The notes under the pieces are model-generated. The model was not told where the DNA came from. It saw nothing but the letters and a program-made list of their open reading frames with translations, and did not search any database. From Halomonas sp. SpR8 (GTDB lineage Bacteria > Pseudomonadota > Gammaproteobacteria > Pseudomonadales > Halomonadaceae), in NCBI RefSeq assembly GCF_031010195.1, contig NZ_JAUAMC010000004.1:186001-250000 (forward strand): DNA of 64,000 nt. Reading direction: 5' to 3'. Below, one piece after another: positions 8,187 to 16,668 of this stretch (its first letter is position 1; every line of letters begins with the position of its first letter). A program made the translations under genes and the position numbers.

Positions 8187-8210
8187 CGGCCACCCCTACA
8201 GGGGTGGCCG
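8187..8210 (-). terminator. Intercistronic hairpin between matP and matQ
   Basis: CGGCCACCCC (8187-8196) and GGGGTGGCCG (8201-8210) form a perfect 10-bp GC-rich stem with loop TACA. On the minus strand only a broken pyrimidine tract follows, so it is probably an attenuator or mRNA-stabilising hairpin, not a full terminator. It would favour binding-protein mRNA over permease mRNA. Just beyond it, ACAAGCTGGTT occurs twice (8129-8139, 8145-8155). Confidence 0.75.
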
Positions 8211-8226
8211 AGCCGTTAGGCGTTGC

Positions 8227-9222
8227 TTACTCGACGGCCAGCGCCGCATCGATAATGGCTTGGCCATTGGGAACATTTTCAGCAAAGTTTTTGTAGGAGG
8301 TTTCCTTGGCAATATCGAGCCAGGCGTTGTAGTCCTCTTCGCTCATACTGACCACCTCGACGCCATTCTCCTCATAAAGATCGACCATTTCCTGATCAAT
8401 CGCCGCAGCCTCTTCAGCGAAGAAGGCCTCTGCGGCTTTTCCGGCTTCCATCAGCGCCGCCTGCTGCTCTTCGTTAAGCCCTTGCCATATCTGCTCGGAA
8501 ATAAGAATCGGCTCGTACATGTACCAGAGCGCGAAGTCACCCGGTTCGGTCAAGCATTCAACCTGTTCATAAAGCCGAAAAGAGATAAACGACATCGACG
8601 AGGTGTTGGCGGCATCGAGCACACCGGTTTGCATGGCGGTATACACCTCAGAAGAGGGCATAGAGGCAATGGAGGCGCCAGCGGCCTCAAGCATTTGTTC
8701 AAACGCAGGCCCGGCAGCGCGGAAATTTTGGCCCTCGACGGTATCCGGGGAGGTAACGCACTGTTCGCTAGAGGCAAAACCGCCCGATAGCCACGCATCT
8801 GAGAGCACTCGAGCGCCGCCATCTAGAATCACCGCTTTGATCATCTCCATGTATTCAGAGTCGTTGAGACGCTGGGCATGGGCTTGGTTGCGCACCAAGC
8901 CGGGCATCAGTGTTGCAGAGAACTCCGGATGGCGACCGCTGGCGTAATCCAGCGGCAGTGAAGTGATATCCAAGCGACCCCGGGCCAGGGCGCCCCACTG
9001 TTCGCGTGCTTTAAACAGCGATTGGCCAGGATAGACTTCGATAGTGAGACCGACATCGGCATTGGCCACCTCGCGCGCCATCATTTGCACCATTTCATCG
9101 CGCACATCCCCCTGACCACCGGGGAACTGGTGAGAGGCGCGTAGTACGGTATCGGCAGAGGCGTGGGAAGCGGCAATCGCGAGGCCAAGGGCGGCGGCGG
9201 TTGAGATTACATAGCGTTGCAT
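8227..9222 (-). CDS. matP: TRAP solute-binding protein (DctP), probably malonate
   Basis: 331 residues from the ATG at 9222, chosen over an upstream in-frame start because GGAGA lies eight bases before it and because a signal peptide then begins at once (MQRYVISTAAALGLAIAASHASA, cleavage after residue 23). The periplasmic DctP fold shows LRASHQFPGGQGD, SLPLDYASGRHPE, NFRAAGPAFEQMLEAAGA with the Arg that usually binds the substrate carboxylate, and AMQTGVLDAANTSS. First gene of the matPQMAB operon. Malonate specificity is inferred from the neighbours. Confidence 0.88.
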   Translation of the reverse strand: MQRYVISTAAALGLAIAASHASADTVLRASHQFPGGQGDVRDEMVQMMAREVANADVGLTIEVYPGQSLFKAREQWGALARGRLDITSLPLDYASGRHPEFSATLMPGLVRNQAHAQRLNDSEYMEMIKAVILDGGARVLSDAWLSGGFASSEQCVTSPDTVEGQNFRAAGPAFEQMLEAAGASIASMPSSEVYTAMQTGVLDAANTSSMSFISFRLYEQVECLTEPGDFALWYMYEPILISEQIWQGLNEEQQAALMEAGKAAEAFFAEEAAAIDQEMVDLYEENGVEVVSMSEEDYNAWLDIAKETSYKNFAENVPNGQAIIDAALAVE

Positions 9223-9284
9223 GGGGCGTCTCCAACAATTGTTGTTGTGATCTTGGATTGGCTTTTTGTATCTATCAGTCGAGC

Positions 9285-9324
9285 TGATATATATATCAAT
9301 AGGCGTTACGTATGCTAATGTCAA
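9285..9324 (-). promoter_or_regulatory. mat promoter with overlapping palindromic operator
   Basis: On the minus strand a perfect TTGACA (-35, 9319-9324) is followed after 17 bases by TATTGA (-10, 9296-9301). A perfect 14-bp palindrome TGATATATATATCA (9285-9298) overlaps the -10 and likely start site. The region also lies between matP and the divergent GntR gene, so the palindrome is a good candidate operator for that regulator. A plus-strand TTGTAT (9266-9271) with TATATA 16 bases on could serve the regulator gene. Confidence 0.6.
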
Positions 9325-9377
9325 CTATATGACACCCTTGTATGGCTAAGATCAGTCGTGATCCAAGGAGGTAACAA

Positions 9378-10061
9378 ATGACGGGCACCAAGCTATCCAA
9401 CGCTCAGCGATTAAGAGATTCCCTTGAAGATGACATCATCAATGGCCGCCGTTTACCGGGAGAACGACTGGACCCCGAAGCCTTGGGCCGTGAGTTTGAG
9501 GTGTCGCGTACCCCGGTGCGCGAAGCCTTTCAGCAACTGGTTGCCAGTGGCTTGGTCACCGTCTCGCCGAAGAAGGGCACCTTTGTGGCGAAGGTAGGCA
9601 TTGACCAACTGATTGAGATGTTCGAAGTAATGGCGGAACTTGAAGGTATGTGTGGTCGCCTGGCGGCGCGTCGAATCACCGAGGATGAGCTAACCGCCTT
9701 ACGCGAAGCGCACCAGCGCTGTGAAGCGGCGGCGCTGGCCGGTGACAGCGACGAGTACTATTACGAAAACGAGGGTTTTCACGACTGTATCTACACTGCG
9801 AGCCACAACGCTTTTCTGGCCAGCGAAGCGCGCCAATTGAAGCAGCGCTTAAAACCCTACCGGCGTTTACAACTGCAGGTACGACAAAGGGTGAATAGTT
9901 CACTTCGCGAGCATGAAACCATCGTGGAAGCCATTGAGCAAGGTGACTCGGTAGCGGCGCAGCAAGCCCTGAGCGACCATGTGTTGATTCAGGGTGAGCG
10001 CTTTAGTGACTTCGTTTCCAGCGTACGCCGCATGGAGGCGCCGCTAGAAAAAACGGGTTAA
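9378..10061 (+). CDS. matR: GntR-family regulator, FCD subfamily, of the malonate operon
   Basis: 227 residues. Winged helix-turn-helix at about 5-70 (EDDIINGRRLPGERLDPEALGREF, then VSRTPVREAFQQLVASGLV) and all-helical FCD effector domain at about 80-215 with the metal-binding residues spread in ENEGFHDCIYTASHN and LREHETIVEAIEQGD...DHV. FCD regulators bind small organic acids and usually repress. AGGAGG eight bases upstream supports the ATG. It is transcribed away from matP and its likely site is the palindrome at 9285-9298. MatR of rhizobial malonate operons belongs to the same family. Confidence 0.82.
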   Translation: MTGTKLSNAQRLRDSLEDDIINGRRLPGERLDPEALGREFEVSRTPVREAFQQLVASGLVTVSPKKGTFVAKVGIDQLIEMFEVMAELEGMCGRLAARRITEDELTALREAHQRCEAAALAGDSDEYYYENEGFHDCIYTASHNAFLASEARQLKQRLKPYRRLQLQVRQRVNSSLREHETIVEAIEQGDSVAAQQALSDHVLIQGERFSDFVSSVRRMEAPLEKTG

Positions 10062-10213
10062 TTCCAGCACCTAGTTCTAGCCCCTAGTCTTACCCCTAGG
10101 TTTAGTGAGTTTATCGCTATGTCCATATCGGTGGGGTAATGGTCCTTGCTGACATGGGGCGCAGCGCTGACACTCTCTCTAATGCTTTAGTATCCCACTA
10201 GCGGAGAGAGACC

Positions 10214-11218
10214 GTGACTCGTCATGTCGCCTTATTTGCCTACCCCGATTGCCAACTGCTGGATGTCAGCGGTCCCTGGCAGGTGTTTGCCAGCGCCAAT
10301 GCGTTAAGCCTCCAGCCCATCTATCAGTTGACACTGGTCGCCGATGCCATCGGTCCAGTGGCCACCAACGGCGGCTTAGCCGTGCACGCCACACACACCT
10401 ACCACCAACTTAAGGATTTATTGCCCCTGGATACGCTGTTGGTGGCGGGTGGCAGTGGTGTAATGCAGCAGCGTGACATAGCCGAAGTGAAGCAGATGCT
10501 TCGTGATGTCGCCCCAGAGGTGAGACGACTTGGGTCGATCTGCTCTGGGGCATTTCTATTAGCCGCTGCAGGGTTGCTGGATGGCTGTCGCGTTACCACC
10601 CACTGGCGCCATGCCCAGCAATTAGCCGAGGAGTACCCCAGGCTTAGCGTCGAGCCCGATGCGCTGTATAGCGAAAGCAATGGTCGCTACACCAGCGCAG
10701 GCATAACAGCCGGGATTGATTTGGCGCTGTCGCTGGTCGAGGCGGATCACGGTGCCCAACTTGCCGGACGGGTAGCCCGCGAGCTGGTGGTGTTTTTGCA
10801 CCGCCCCGGCGGGCAGTCGCAGTTCAGCGAGATACTGCGTCGCCAGCAGGCTGTGGGGCCACTGCGCCGCTTGCTGGATCAACTCCACGCCGACCCCAGC
10901 GTGGATCATGGGCTTGAGAGTATGGCCGACCTGATGGCGGTCTCCCCGCGCCATTTAACCCGGCTGTTTAGACGCTACTTAAATACCACTCCCGGCGCTT
11001 ACCTGACTCAGCTACGTCTTGAACAAGCGCGCCTGGCGCTGCTTCACGATCGCGAACAGCTCTCCCTTGAGCGCCTGGCTCAGCGCTGGCGGCTGGGAGG
11101 CGCAGAGCAATTGCGTCGCCAATTTCAGCGCTACTACGGCGTATCACCCTCGGTCTATCGCCAACGCTTTGCTACTTCTCACGCTGCTTCCGCTCAGGAG
11201 AGTGCCTCATGCCTTTAA
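10214..11218 (+). CDS. GlxA/FtrA-type AraC-family transcriptional regulator
   Basis: 334 residues with an N-terminal DJ-1/PfpI-like domain (about 1-185) and a C-terminal AraC helix-turn-helix domain (about 220-325). The DJ-1 part shows FAYPDCQLLDVSGPWQVF and a nucleophile-elbow-like GSICSGAFLLAAAGLL; the AraC part has MAVSPRHLTRLFRRYLNTTPGAY. Start codon is GTG at 10214 with GGAGAGA five bases before it. The effector cannot be told from sequence. The stop overlaps the following MFS gene by ten bases, so the pair is one transcription unit and the regulator probably controls the transporter. Confidence 0.85.
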   Translation: MTRHVALFAYPDCQLLDVSGPWQVFASANALSLQPIYQLTLVADAIGPVATNGGLAVHATHTYHQLKDLLPLDTLLVAGGSGVMQQRDIAEVKQMLRDVAPEVRRLGSICSGAFLLAAAGLLDGCRVTTHWRHAQQLAEEYPRLSVEPDALYSESNGRYTSAGITAGIDLALSLVEADHGAQLAGRVARELVVFLHRPGGQSQFSEILRRQQAVGPLRRLLDQLHADPSVDHGLESMADLMAVSPRHLTRLFRRYLNTTPGAYLTQLRLEQARLALLHDREQLSLERLAQRWRLGGAEQLRRQFQRYYGVSPSVYRQRFATSHAASAQESASCL

Positions 11219-12372
11219 CCGTCACCCTGCTATCACTCTGCCAAGCGCTGCTGGTTACCGGCAACGTCTTGTTGATTGCCGTCTCACCGCTGATCGGGGC
11301 CTCCTTGGCCCCTAGCGTATCCTGGTCCACCGCACCGGTGGCCACCCAGTGGCTGGGGTTGATGTGTGCCACCATTCCCGCCTCGTTAATTATGGCCAAA
11401 CTGGGCCGTAAGCGCGGTTTTATATTGGGTAATATTGTTGGACTGGTGGGCGCGCTGGTGGCCGTGCAGGCGCTGATAAGCGAGCGCTTTGGGTTGTTCC
11501 TGCTGGCCACCTGGTTGATTGGTATTGGCATTGGCTTTGGTCAGCTCTATCGCTTTGCCGCCGTTGAAGCCGCCCCCGCGCCGATGCGTGATCGGGCGAT
11601 TGGTTTGGTGATGGGCGGCGGTGTGCTGGCGGCGTTTGCCGGGCCGTGGCTGGCAAGGGTGAGCCGTGAGCTGGGCGAGGTGCCGTTTTTGGGCAGCTTT
11701 GTAGGCCTGGCTGCGCTCTACGCACTGGCGTTGGTGGTGCTGATGCTGACACAACTGCCGCCCGCATCCCGCACCCACGGCGAAGGCATTGCATTGCCGC
11801 TGGGTAAGATACTCCGTCAACCCGGATTTATTGTGGCGGTGAGCGCGGCGATGGTTGGTTATGGCGTGATGAATCTGGCCATGACCGCCACGCCGCTGGC
11901 CATGGCGGGGGCCGGGCACCACTTTAACCACGTTTCAATGACCATTCAGTGGCACGTGGTGGCGATGTTTTTACCCTCGTTCTTTACTGGCCATTTGGCT
12001 ACCCGCTTCGGCGCCAAGCAGGTCATTGTGGCAGGCTGCCTGCTGTTGGTAGCAAGTGCCTTGGTCGCTCAGTTGGGTATCGGCTTAGCCGGTTTCAACG
12101 TGGCGCTGATTTTGCTGGGCCTGGGCTGGAACTTTACCTTTTTGCCCGCCACCGGGCTGCTCACCGAAAGTTATCGCCCAGTGGATAAAGCGCGCACCCA
12201 GGCTGCCAACGAGTTTTTAGTGTTTGGCACCGCGGCCATCACTGCGTTGCTCGCCGGGCCTTTGGTGAGCAGCCTAGGCTGGGCGACGCTTAATCTACTG
12301 CTGATCCCTATCGCGCTGGTGCCCCTGGCGGTGCTGGTGTGGCAGCAGCGAGCCAGACTGGCAAACGCTTAA
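11209..12372 (+). CDS. MFS transporter
   Basis: 387 residues with about 12 hydrophobic segments. The loop 2-3 motif appears as IMAKLGRKRGFILGN near residue 62, typical of the major facilitator superfamily, and the segment after helix 6 resembles drug/solute efflux members. GAGAG precedes the ATG, and the start lies inside the end of the AraC-type regulator gene. Its 3' end overlaps the convergent phosphatase gene by four bases. Substrate unknown; export of an amine, drug or metabolite sensed by the regulator is the simplest guess. Confidence 0.85.
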   Translation: MPLTVTLLSLCQALLVTGNVLLIAVSPLIGASLAPSVSWSTAPVATQWLGLMCATIPASLIMAKLGRKRGFILGNIVGLVGALVAVQALISERFGLFLLATWLIGIGIGFGQLYRFAAVEAAPAPMRDRAIGLVMGGGVLAAFAGPWLARVSRELGEVPFLGSFVGLAALYALALVVLMLTQLPPASRTHGEGIALPLGKILRQPGFIVAVSAAMVGYGVMNLAMTATPLAMAGAGHHFNHVSMTIQWHVVAMFLPSFFTGHLATRFGAKQVIVAGCLLLVASALVAQLGIGLAGFNVALILLGLGWNFTFLPATGLLTESYRPVDKARTQAANEFLVFGTAAITALLAGPLVSSLGWATLNLLLIPIALVPLAVLVWQQRARLANA

Positions 12373-12815
12373 AAATCCCCCGGCGCGCACTGCAGACAAG
12401 TAAGCCCGAGCGCGCGCCACTGGGCGACCACAGCGTCACGGTCATCCAGTACCAACCAAGGCTCAAAGCCGTCGCTGCGCATACGCTCCAGAAGCGCCTC
12501 TTTCACAATTTCATCATCCACATGATCATCGCCCTCAGGGCGCAAATACATGGCATCAAAGGGGATGGTGTGGCGCTCTAACCAGCATTGGGTATGCGCC
12601 CGGTGGCTATCCGGGCGCCCGCTACAAATCACGATCTGCTGGCCTTGGGCTTTCAGGATTTTGACCAGCCTGGCCACTGCTTCGATTACTGGCGCTTCGG
12701 CCATATGGGCAAAGAAGGGCTCCCACTGTTTTTGGCTGCCCAGCACCCAGTCGCTGACCTGGTGAGGGTGAAACTCGGCTAAGGTGCCGTCAATATCAAC
12801 AATGACTGCGGACAT
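12369..12815 (-). CDS. HAD phosphatase resembling the 3'-phosphatase domain of T4 polynucleotide kinase
   Basis: 148 residues. HAD motif I is VDIDGTLAEF (nucleophile and acid Asp at 7 and 9), motif II ICSGRPDSHR, motif III/IV VLDDRDAVV. The C-terminal half follows the T4 PseT phosphatase domain as I remember it: an EGDDHVDDEIVKE helix, a DDR...WRALG segment, and the ending APGDF where T4 has ASGDF. No kinase domain is present. Such domains remove 3'-phosphates from nucleic acid ends or related phosphoesters. GGGAG seven bases before the ATG, partly inside the end of the preceding metallo-hydrolase gene, links it to the ABC-importer operon as its last gene. Confidence 0.78.
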   Translation of the reverse strand: MSAVIVDIDGTLAEFHPHQVSDWVLGSQKQWEPFFAHMAEAPVIEAVARLVKILKAQGQQIVICSGRPDSHRAHTQCWLERHTIPFDAMYLRPEGDDHVDDEIVKEALLERMRSDGFEPWLVLDDRDAVVAQWRALGLTCLQCAPGDF

Positions 12816-12825
12816 GCAAAACTCC

Positions 12826-13893
12826 CTAAACAGAAAAAGTAGCTAAATGAGAATTAACAGGGAAACGCTGAGCAGTGCAGAGCCGATCACTGAGCAGGCT
12901 ACGCCAGGCAGTTAATTCGTTATCGCAAAGTGGGGTAAATAGCGGGACTACTTGAGTGGCGCCCAACTGCTCGGCGAGCGCCACCAGGTGCGACGCACGC
13001 AGGTGAACATTCCAGCGCTGCCAGCTTATCTTGCCCGCCGCTAGCTGGGCGCGGCGATCAGGGGTTAGGTAACCGGTGTGGAGCAGATGGTGATCGGGCC
13101 ACTGCGCAGGGGTATCGTTGCGGTCACTTATTAATCGGAGTAGGGCATTTTCATCATTTGCTCGTGCCAACACACTGGCGATAGCGACATCGATCTCAGG
13201 CCGTCGCAGCGTTTCAGGCAGTGCCAATAGCGCGGCCAGGTTGTGGCGAATCAGCGGGTCGATGGCGAGCGTTAACTGATGCTGATCCGCTTCTTCCGCC
13301 AGCCATAGCGACATTTCCAGAGCGCGACCGGTTTCCGGCACCGGCAACGCCAGCGGTTGATAAAGGTGCTTACTAATGGCCCGCACGCAATGCGCTTGGG
13401 GCTGGTCGTAGCTGCCGTAGGAGGCATCCAGTAGCGCAACACGCGCCGGCGGGGGCGTATCAAAAGGAAACAGTCGCGACTCAAAACAGGCATCGCCGCT
13501 ATAGAAAACGCCGCCTTCCACCGCTAAATGCAGCCACACGCCGCCTAGGGAATGCCCCGCCTGGCCGGTGGTGACGGTGATACCATCCACCTCTAGCGAG
13601 CCGCGCTCGGGCAGGGGGCGCCAGGCGCGGTTGGGAGGTAGTGCCTTGGCCACCAGCGGTGTGCAGTAAAGTGGTACGTCTTCCGCTAGTTCGGCTACGC
13701 CGCCGATATGGTCAATATGGTCGTGGCTAATCAGTACGGCATCCACTGCTAGGCTGTTCGTCCAGGTGATGGTGTCGTTTGAATGGAGTGCGCCGCCTGC
13801 GTCGAGCAGTAGGCGTTTCCCCTGGGCTTCCACTACTATCGCCGCGGGCCCTTTGTCACCTAACCCACTGAGAACCTCAATGTGTACACTCAT
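12826..13893 (-). CDS. Metallo-beta-lactamase-fold hydrolase
   Basis: 355 residues from the ATG at 13893, which forms an ATGA overlap with the ABC ATPase stop. Metal site motif SHDHIDHIGG (about 63), later AGHSLGG (about 118), YSGDACFESRLF (about 140). The C-terminal NVHLRASHLVALAEQLGATQVVPLF resembles the His-containing segment near the end of beta-CASP/RNase J-type enzymes, but the match is loose. A phosphodiesterase or other phosphoester hydrolase is likely. Its place between an ABC importer and a polynucleotide-kinase-type phosphatase suggests it cleaves the imported compound before dephosphorylation. Confidence 0.78.
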   Translation of the reverse strand: MSVHIEVLSGLGDKGPAAIVVEAQGKRLLLDAGGALHSNDTITWTNSLAVDAVLISHDHIDHIGGVAELAEDVPLYCTPLVAKALPPNRAWRPLPERGSLEVDGITVTTGQAGHSLGGVWLHLAVEGGVFYSGDACFESRLFPFDTPPPARVALLDASYGSYDQPQAHCVRAISKHLYQPLALPVPETGRALEMSLWLAEEADQHQLTLAIDPLIRHNLAALLALPETLRRPEIDVAIASVLARANDENALLRLISDRNDTPAQWPDHHLLHTGYLTPDRRAQLAAGKISWQRWNVHLRASHLVALAEQLGATQVVPLFTPLCDNELTAWRSLLSDRLCTAQRFPVNSHLATFSV

Positions 13894-14966
13894 TGATCGG
13901 GCTCCAGGCACCAGCCCTGCTGCAGGCTGACAGCAATCTGGCTACCCAGTGCAGGCGCGCTATGATGGTAGGCCAGCAGCGATTCGCCACTGGGCAGGCG
14001 CAGGGTGAGTTCATAACGCTCGCCACGGAAGATCACGCTTTCCACCTGGGCGGCAAGCTGACGATGAGTAGGGGTAGTGAGGCTAAGCTGAATATGCTCC
14101 GGGCGCACCAGTACGCTTTGGGTTCGCTCGGATTCGATGGCGTTCAGCCCGCGCATCAGGGCTGTGCTCTCAAGGCGCTTCCCTGGTTGACCGGCGGCGA
14201 CCTTTAATTGGCTGCCCTGGCCGATAAAGCCGGCTACCCAGGCGGTGCGCGGTTGGCGGTAAAGGGTTTCCGGGGCCCCCCACTGAACCAGTTTACCCGC
14301 TTTCATCACGGCGATTTTATCTGCCAGCGCCATGGCTTCGGTTTGGTCGTGGGTGACGTAGACCAACGTGGAGCCAGTGCGCTGGTGAAAATCTCGGAAG
14401 CTGTGCTCCATGGTGGCGCGCAGGTGGCGGTCAAGGTTGGCCAGTGGCTCATCCAGCAGCACCACCGAGGGGTCGCTGACCAAGCAGCGCGCGAGAGCGA
14501 CGCGCTGGCGCTGGCCGCCGCTAAGCGCCTGGGGCATGCGATCAGCGTAGGCATCAAGCTCCACCAGGGCCAGGGCCTGCTGCACCTTCTGGTGATACGC
14601 CGCCCCGCGCAGGCCGCGCAGTTTGAGCGGGTAGCCCACGTTGTCCGCAACGCTCATATGTGGCCATAGCGCGTAGGATTGAAACACCATGGCCATATTG
14701 CGCTGCTCGGGTGGCAGATGGGTGTCGGCGCTGGCCAGGGTACGATTGGCTAACTGAATGCTACCCTCATTGACCGTCTCAAAACCCGCCAGCATGCGCA
14801 GCATGGTGGTTTTTCCGCAGCCGCTAGGGCCGAGCAGGGCAACAAACTCTCCCGGATTAACCTCCAGTGACAGCGCATCCACGGCGGAGTGTTCGCCAAA
14901 GCGTTTGGTAACGCGATCAATCGATAGTCCTGAAGTACCTCGCCCTGACATGTTTAGCTCTGCCAT
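13890..14966 (-). CDS. ABC importer ATPase (FbpC/PotA type)
   Basis: 358 residues. Walker A GPSGCGKTT (about 46), Q-loop MVFQSYALWPH, signature LSGGQRQRVALARCL, Walker B VVLLDEPLANLD, H-loop VTHD are all intact; a TOBE-type domain follows after about 280. AAAGGAG seven bases before the ATG at 14966 supports this start, which overlaps the permease gene by 13 bases. It powers the importer encoded upstream. ATPases of this group serve iron, spermidine, thiamine, phosphonate or hexose-phosphate importers, so the ATPase itself does not tell the substrate. Confidence 0.9.
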   Translation of the reverse strand: MAELNMSGRGTSGLSIDRVTKRFGEHSAVDALSLEVNPGEFVALLGPSGCGKTTMLRMLAGFETVNEGSIQLANRTLASADTHLPPEQRNMAMVFQSYALWPHMSVADNVGYPLKLRGLRGAAYHQKVQQALALVELDAYADRMPQALSGGQRQRVALARCLVSDPSVVLLDEPLANLDRHLRATMEHSFRDFHQRTGSTLVYVTHDQTEAMALADKIAVMKAGKLVQWGAPETLYRQPRTAWVAGFIGQGSQLKVAAGQPGKRLESTALMRGLNAIESERTQSVLVRPEHIQLSLTTPTHRQLAAQVESVIFRGERYELTLRLPSGESLLAYHHSAPALGSQIAVSLQQGWCLEPDQ

Positions 14967-16666
14967 GGGATCACTCCTTTGGGTAGCCGCGGCGCCAGCA
15001 GGCTAAGCATCAGCATCAGCGAGGCGACCATCACCACCACCAGCACCGAAACGGCAGCGGCCAGCACGCTTTCGCCGCCTTGATCTAGGTTGAAAATCAG
15101 TACGCCGAGGGTTTCGTTGCCGGCGCTCCATAGCAGTGCTGACACGGTAAGTTCATTAACTGCTAGCAGGAATACCAACAATCCACCTGCGAATAGTGCT
15201 GGTGCTACTAGCGGTAAAATGATCCCGCCGAGTCGCCGCCACGGACCTGCACCGGCTAGCTGAGCCGCCTCTTCAAGGGAAGGATCCAGCTGGGCCAAGC
15301 TAGCCGCTACTGGTTTGACGCAGACCACTAAGAAGCGCGCCAGATAGGCGACAAAAATTAGCCCTAGGGTGCCGTAGAGCGCTACGTTAATAATCGGCAG
15401 CGGGCGTACAAACAGCAGAATGCAGGCAATCGCCAGCACCACGCCGGGCAGGGCATAGGGGATTTCGATAGCGCTAAGCACCATGCTGCGCCAGCGTTCA
15501 GGTAGGCGCTGCAGCCGGTAAGCCAAGGGCAGACTCAGTAGCATCAGAACCACGGCCGCACTGCCCGCTAGCCATAGGCTGTTTCTCACCGCACGCCATG
15601 TGGCGCCTTGGCGACCCATCACTTCGGCGTAGGCGTTAAGCGTGGCGGTATCGACATTTAGAGGCACGCCGACTGCGGGTACTAGCGAGCTAACAATCAG
15701 CGCCAGCAGTGGCGCGACCAAAATGATCAGTAAAATGCCTACCAGCGCTGCGGTCACCAGCGTACGCCAGCGACCCAGAGTAAAGTCATGGGAGCGCCCA
15801 CTATGGCCGCCCAGGCCAAAGCGGCTGCGGCCCATCAAGTGTTGTTGCAGCGCTACCCCGGCCAGCGCCAGTAAACCAATCAGCAGCGACAGGGCTGCCA
15901 TTTCCGCCAAAACACCTGTACCGAAGCTGGCCATACGCTGATAGATCAGTGTTGGCAGCACGTAATAACTCGCGGGAATACCGAGCATAGCGGGAATGCC
16001 GAAGTTGCCCAGGCTGGAGATAAACGCCATCGCGCCTCCGGCGATCAAACCGCTGCGGGTCACCGGAAGAATAATATGGCTCCATACTTGGGTCTGTTTG
16101 GCACCGCTAATGCGGGCAGCTTCGATAAGCTCTCGAGGGAGCGCAAGCAGACTGGTGCGCAGGGCCAGAAACACCAACGGTGCGCTTTGGATACCTAACA
16201 GCAGGGCGATGCCTTCAGCGGAGTAAAGCGGCTGGGGGCTGCCCAGTGGTGGCGCCATGCCAATGCTTTTCAGTAGTGGGCTAGCTGGGCCGAACAGTTG
16301 AAGCCAGCTTAAGGCAGTCACCTGAGGCGGAATCATCATCGGCAGCATAAAGCAGAACACTAGCCACGATTTGCCGCGCACATTGGTGAGCGTGATGGCA
16401 AACGCAAAGAGGCTACCGAGCACTAGCGCAATCAACATGCCGAGCCCTGAGGTATACAGGCTATGCCACAGTGCCCGCCAAGTGCTTGCGCTGTTGAGCA
16501 CTTGCCACAGTGGCGATTGGCGCCCCTGGGTAAGGTCGCTCAATGCTTCTATCAACAAGCGTAAGCTAGGCGCCAAACTTAGTAGCACAATGGCAATTAA
16601 TAGGCTTGAAAGCAGCCAGCGGTGCTGGCTGCCGTACTTGTTGTCATAGGTCAGGGCAGGGGTCAT
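14954..16666 (-). CDS. ABC importer permease, two fused BPD domains (FbpB/PhnU-PhnV type)
   Basis: 570 residues with about 12 hydrophobic segments in two halves. Each half carries an EAA-type cytoplasmic loop: EAARISGAKQTQVWSHIILP (near 180) and EEAAQLAGAGPWRRLGGIILP (near 470). A fused two-domain permease is usual in the iron(III)/phosphonate/hexose-phosphate class. It starts two bases after the stop of the binding-protein gene with no hairpin between them, unlike the TRAP and Ugp-like operons of this window. Confidence 0.9.
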   Translation of the reverse strand: MTPALTYDNKYGSQHRWLLSSLLIAIVLLSLAPSLRLLIEALSDLTQGRQSPLWQVLNSASTWRALWHSLYTSGLGMLIALVLGSLFAFAITLTNVRGKSWLVFCFMLPMMIPPQVTALSWLQLFGPASPLLKSIGMAPPLGSPQPLYSAEGIALLLGIQSAPLVFLALRTSLLALPRELIEAARISGAKQTQVWSHIILPVTRSGLIAGGAMAFISSLGNFGIPAMLGIPASYYVLPTLIYQRMASFGTGVLAEMAALSLLIGLLALAGVALQQHLMGRSRFGLGGHSGRSHDFTLGRWRTLVTAALVGILLIILVAPLLALIVSSLVPAVGVPLNVDTATLNAYAEVMGRQGATWRAVRNSLWLAGSAAVVLMLLSLPLAYRLQRLPERWRSMVLSAIEIPYALPGVVLAIACILLFVRPLPIINVALYGTLGLIFVAYLARFLVVCVKPVAASLAQLDPSLEEAAQLAGAGPWRRLGGIILPLVAPALFAGGLLVFLLAVNELTVSALLWSAGNETLGVLIFNLDQGGESVLAAAVSVLVVVMVASLMLMLSLLAPRLPKGVIPWQS

Positions 16667-16668
16667 GA

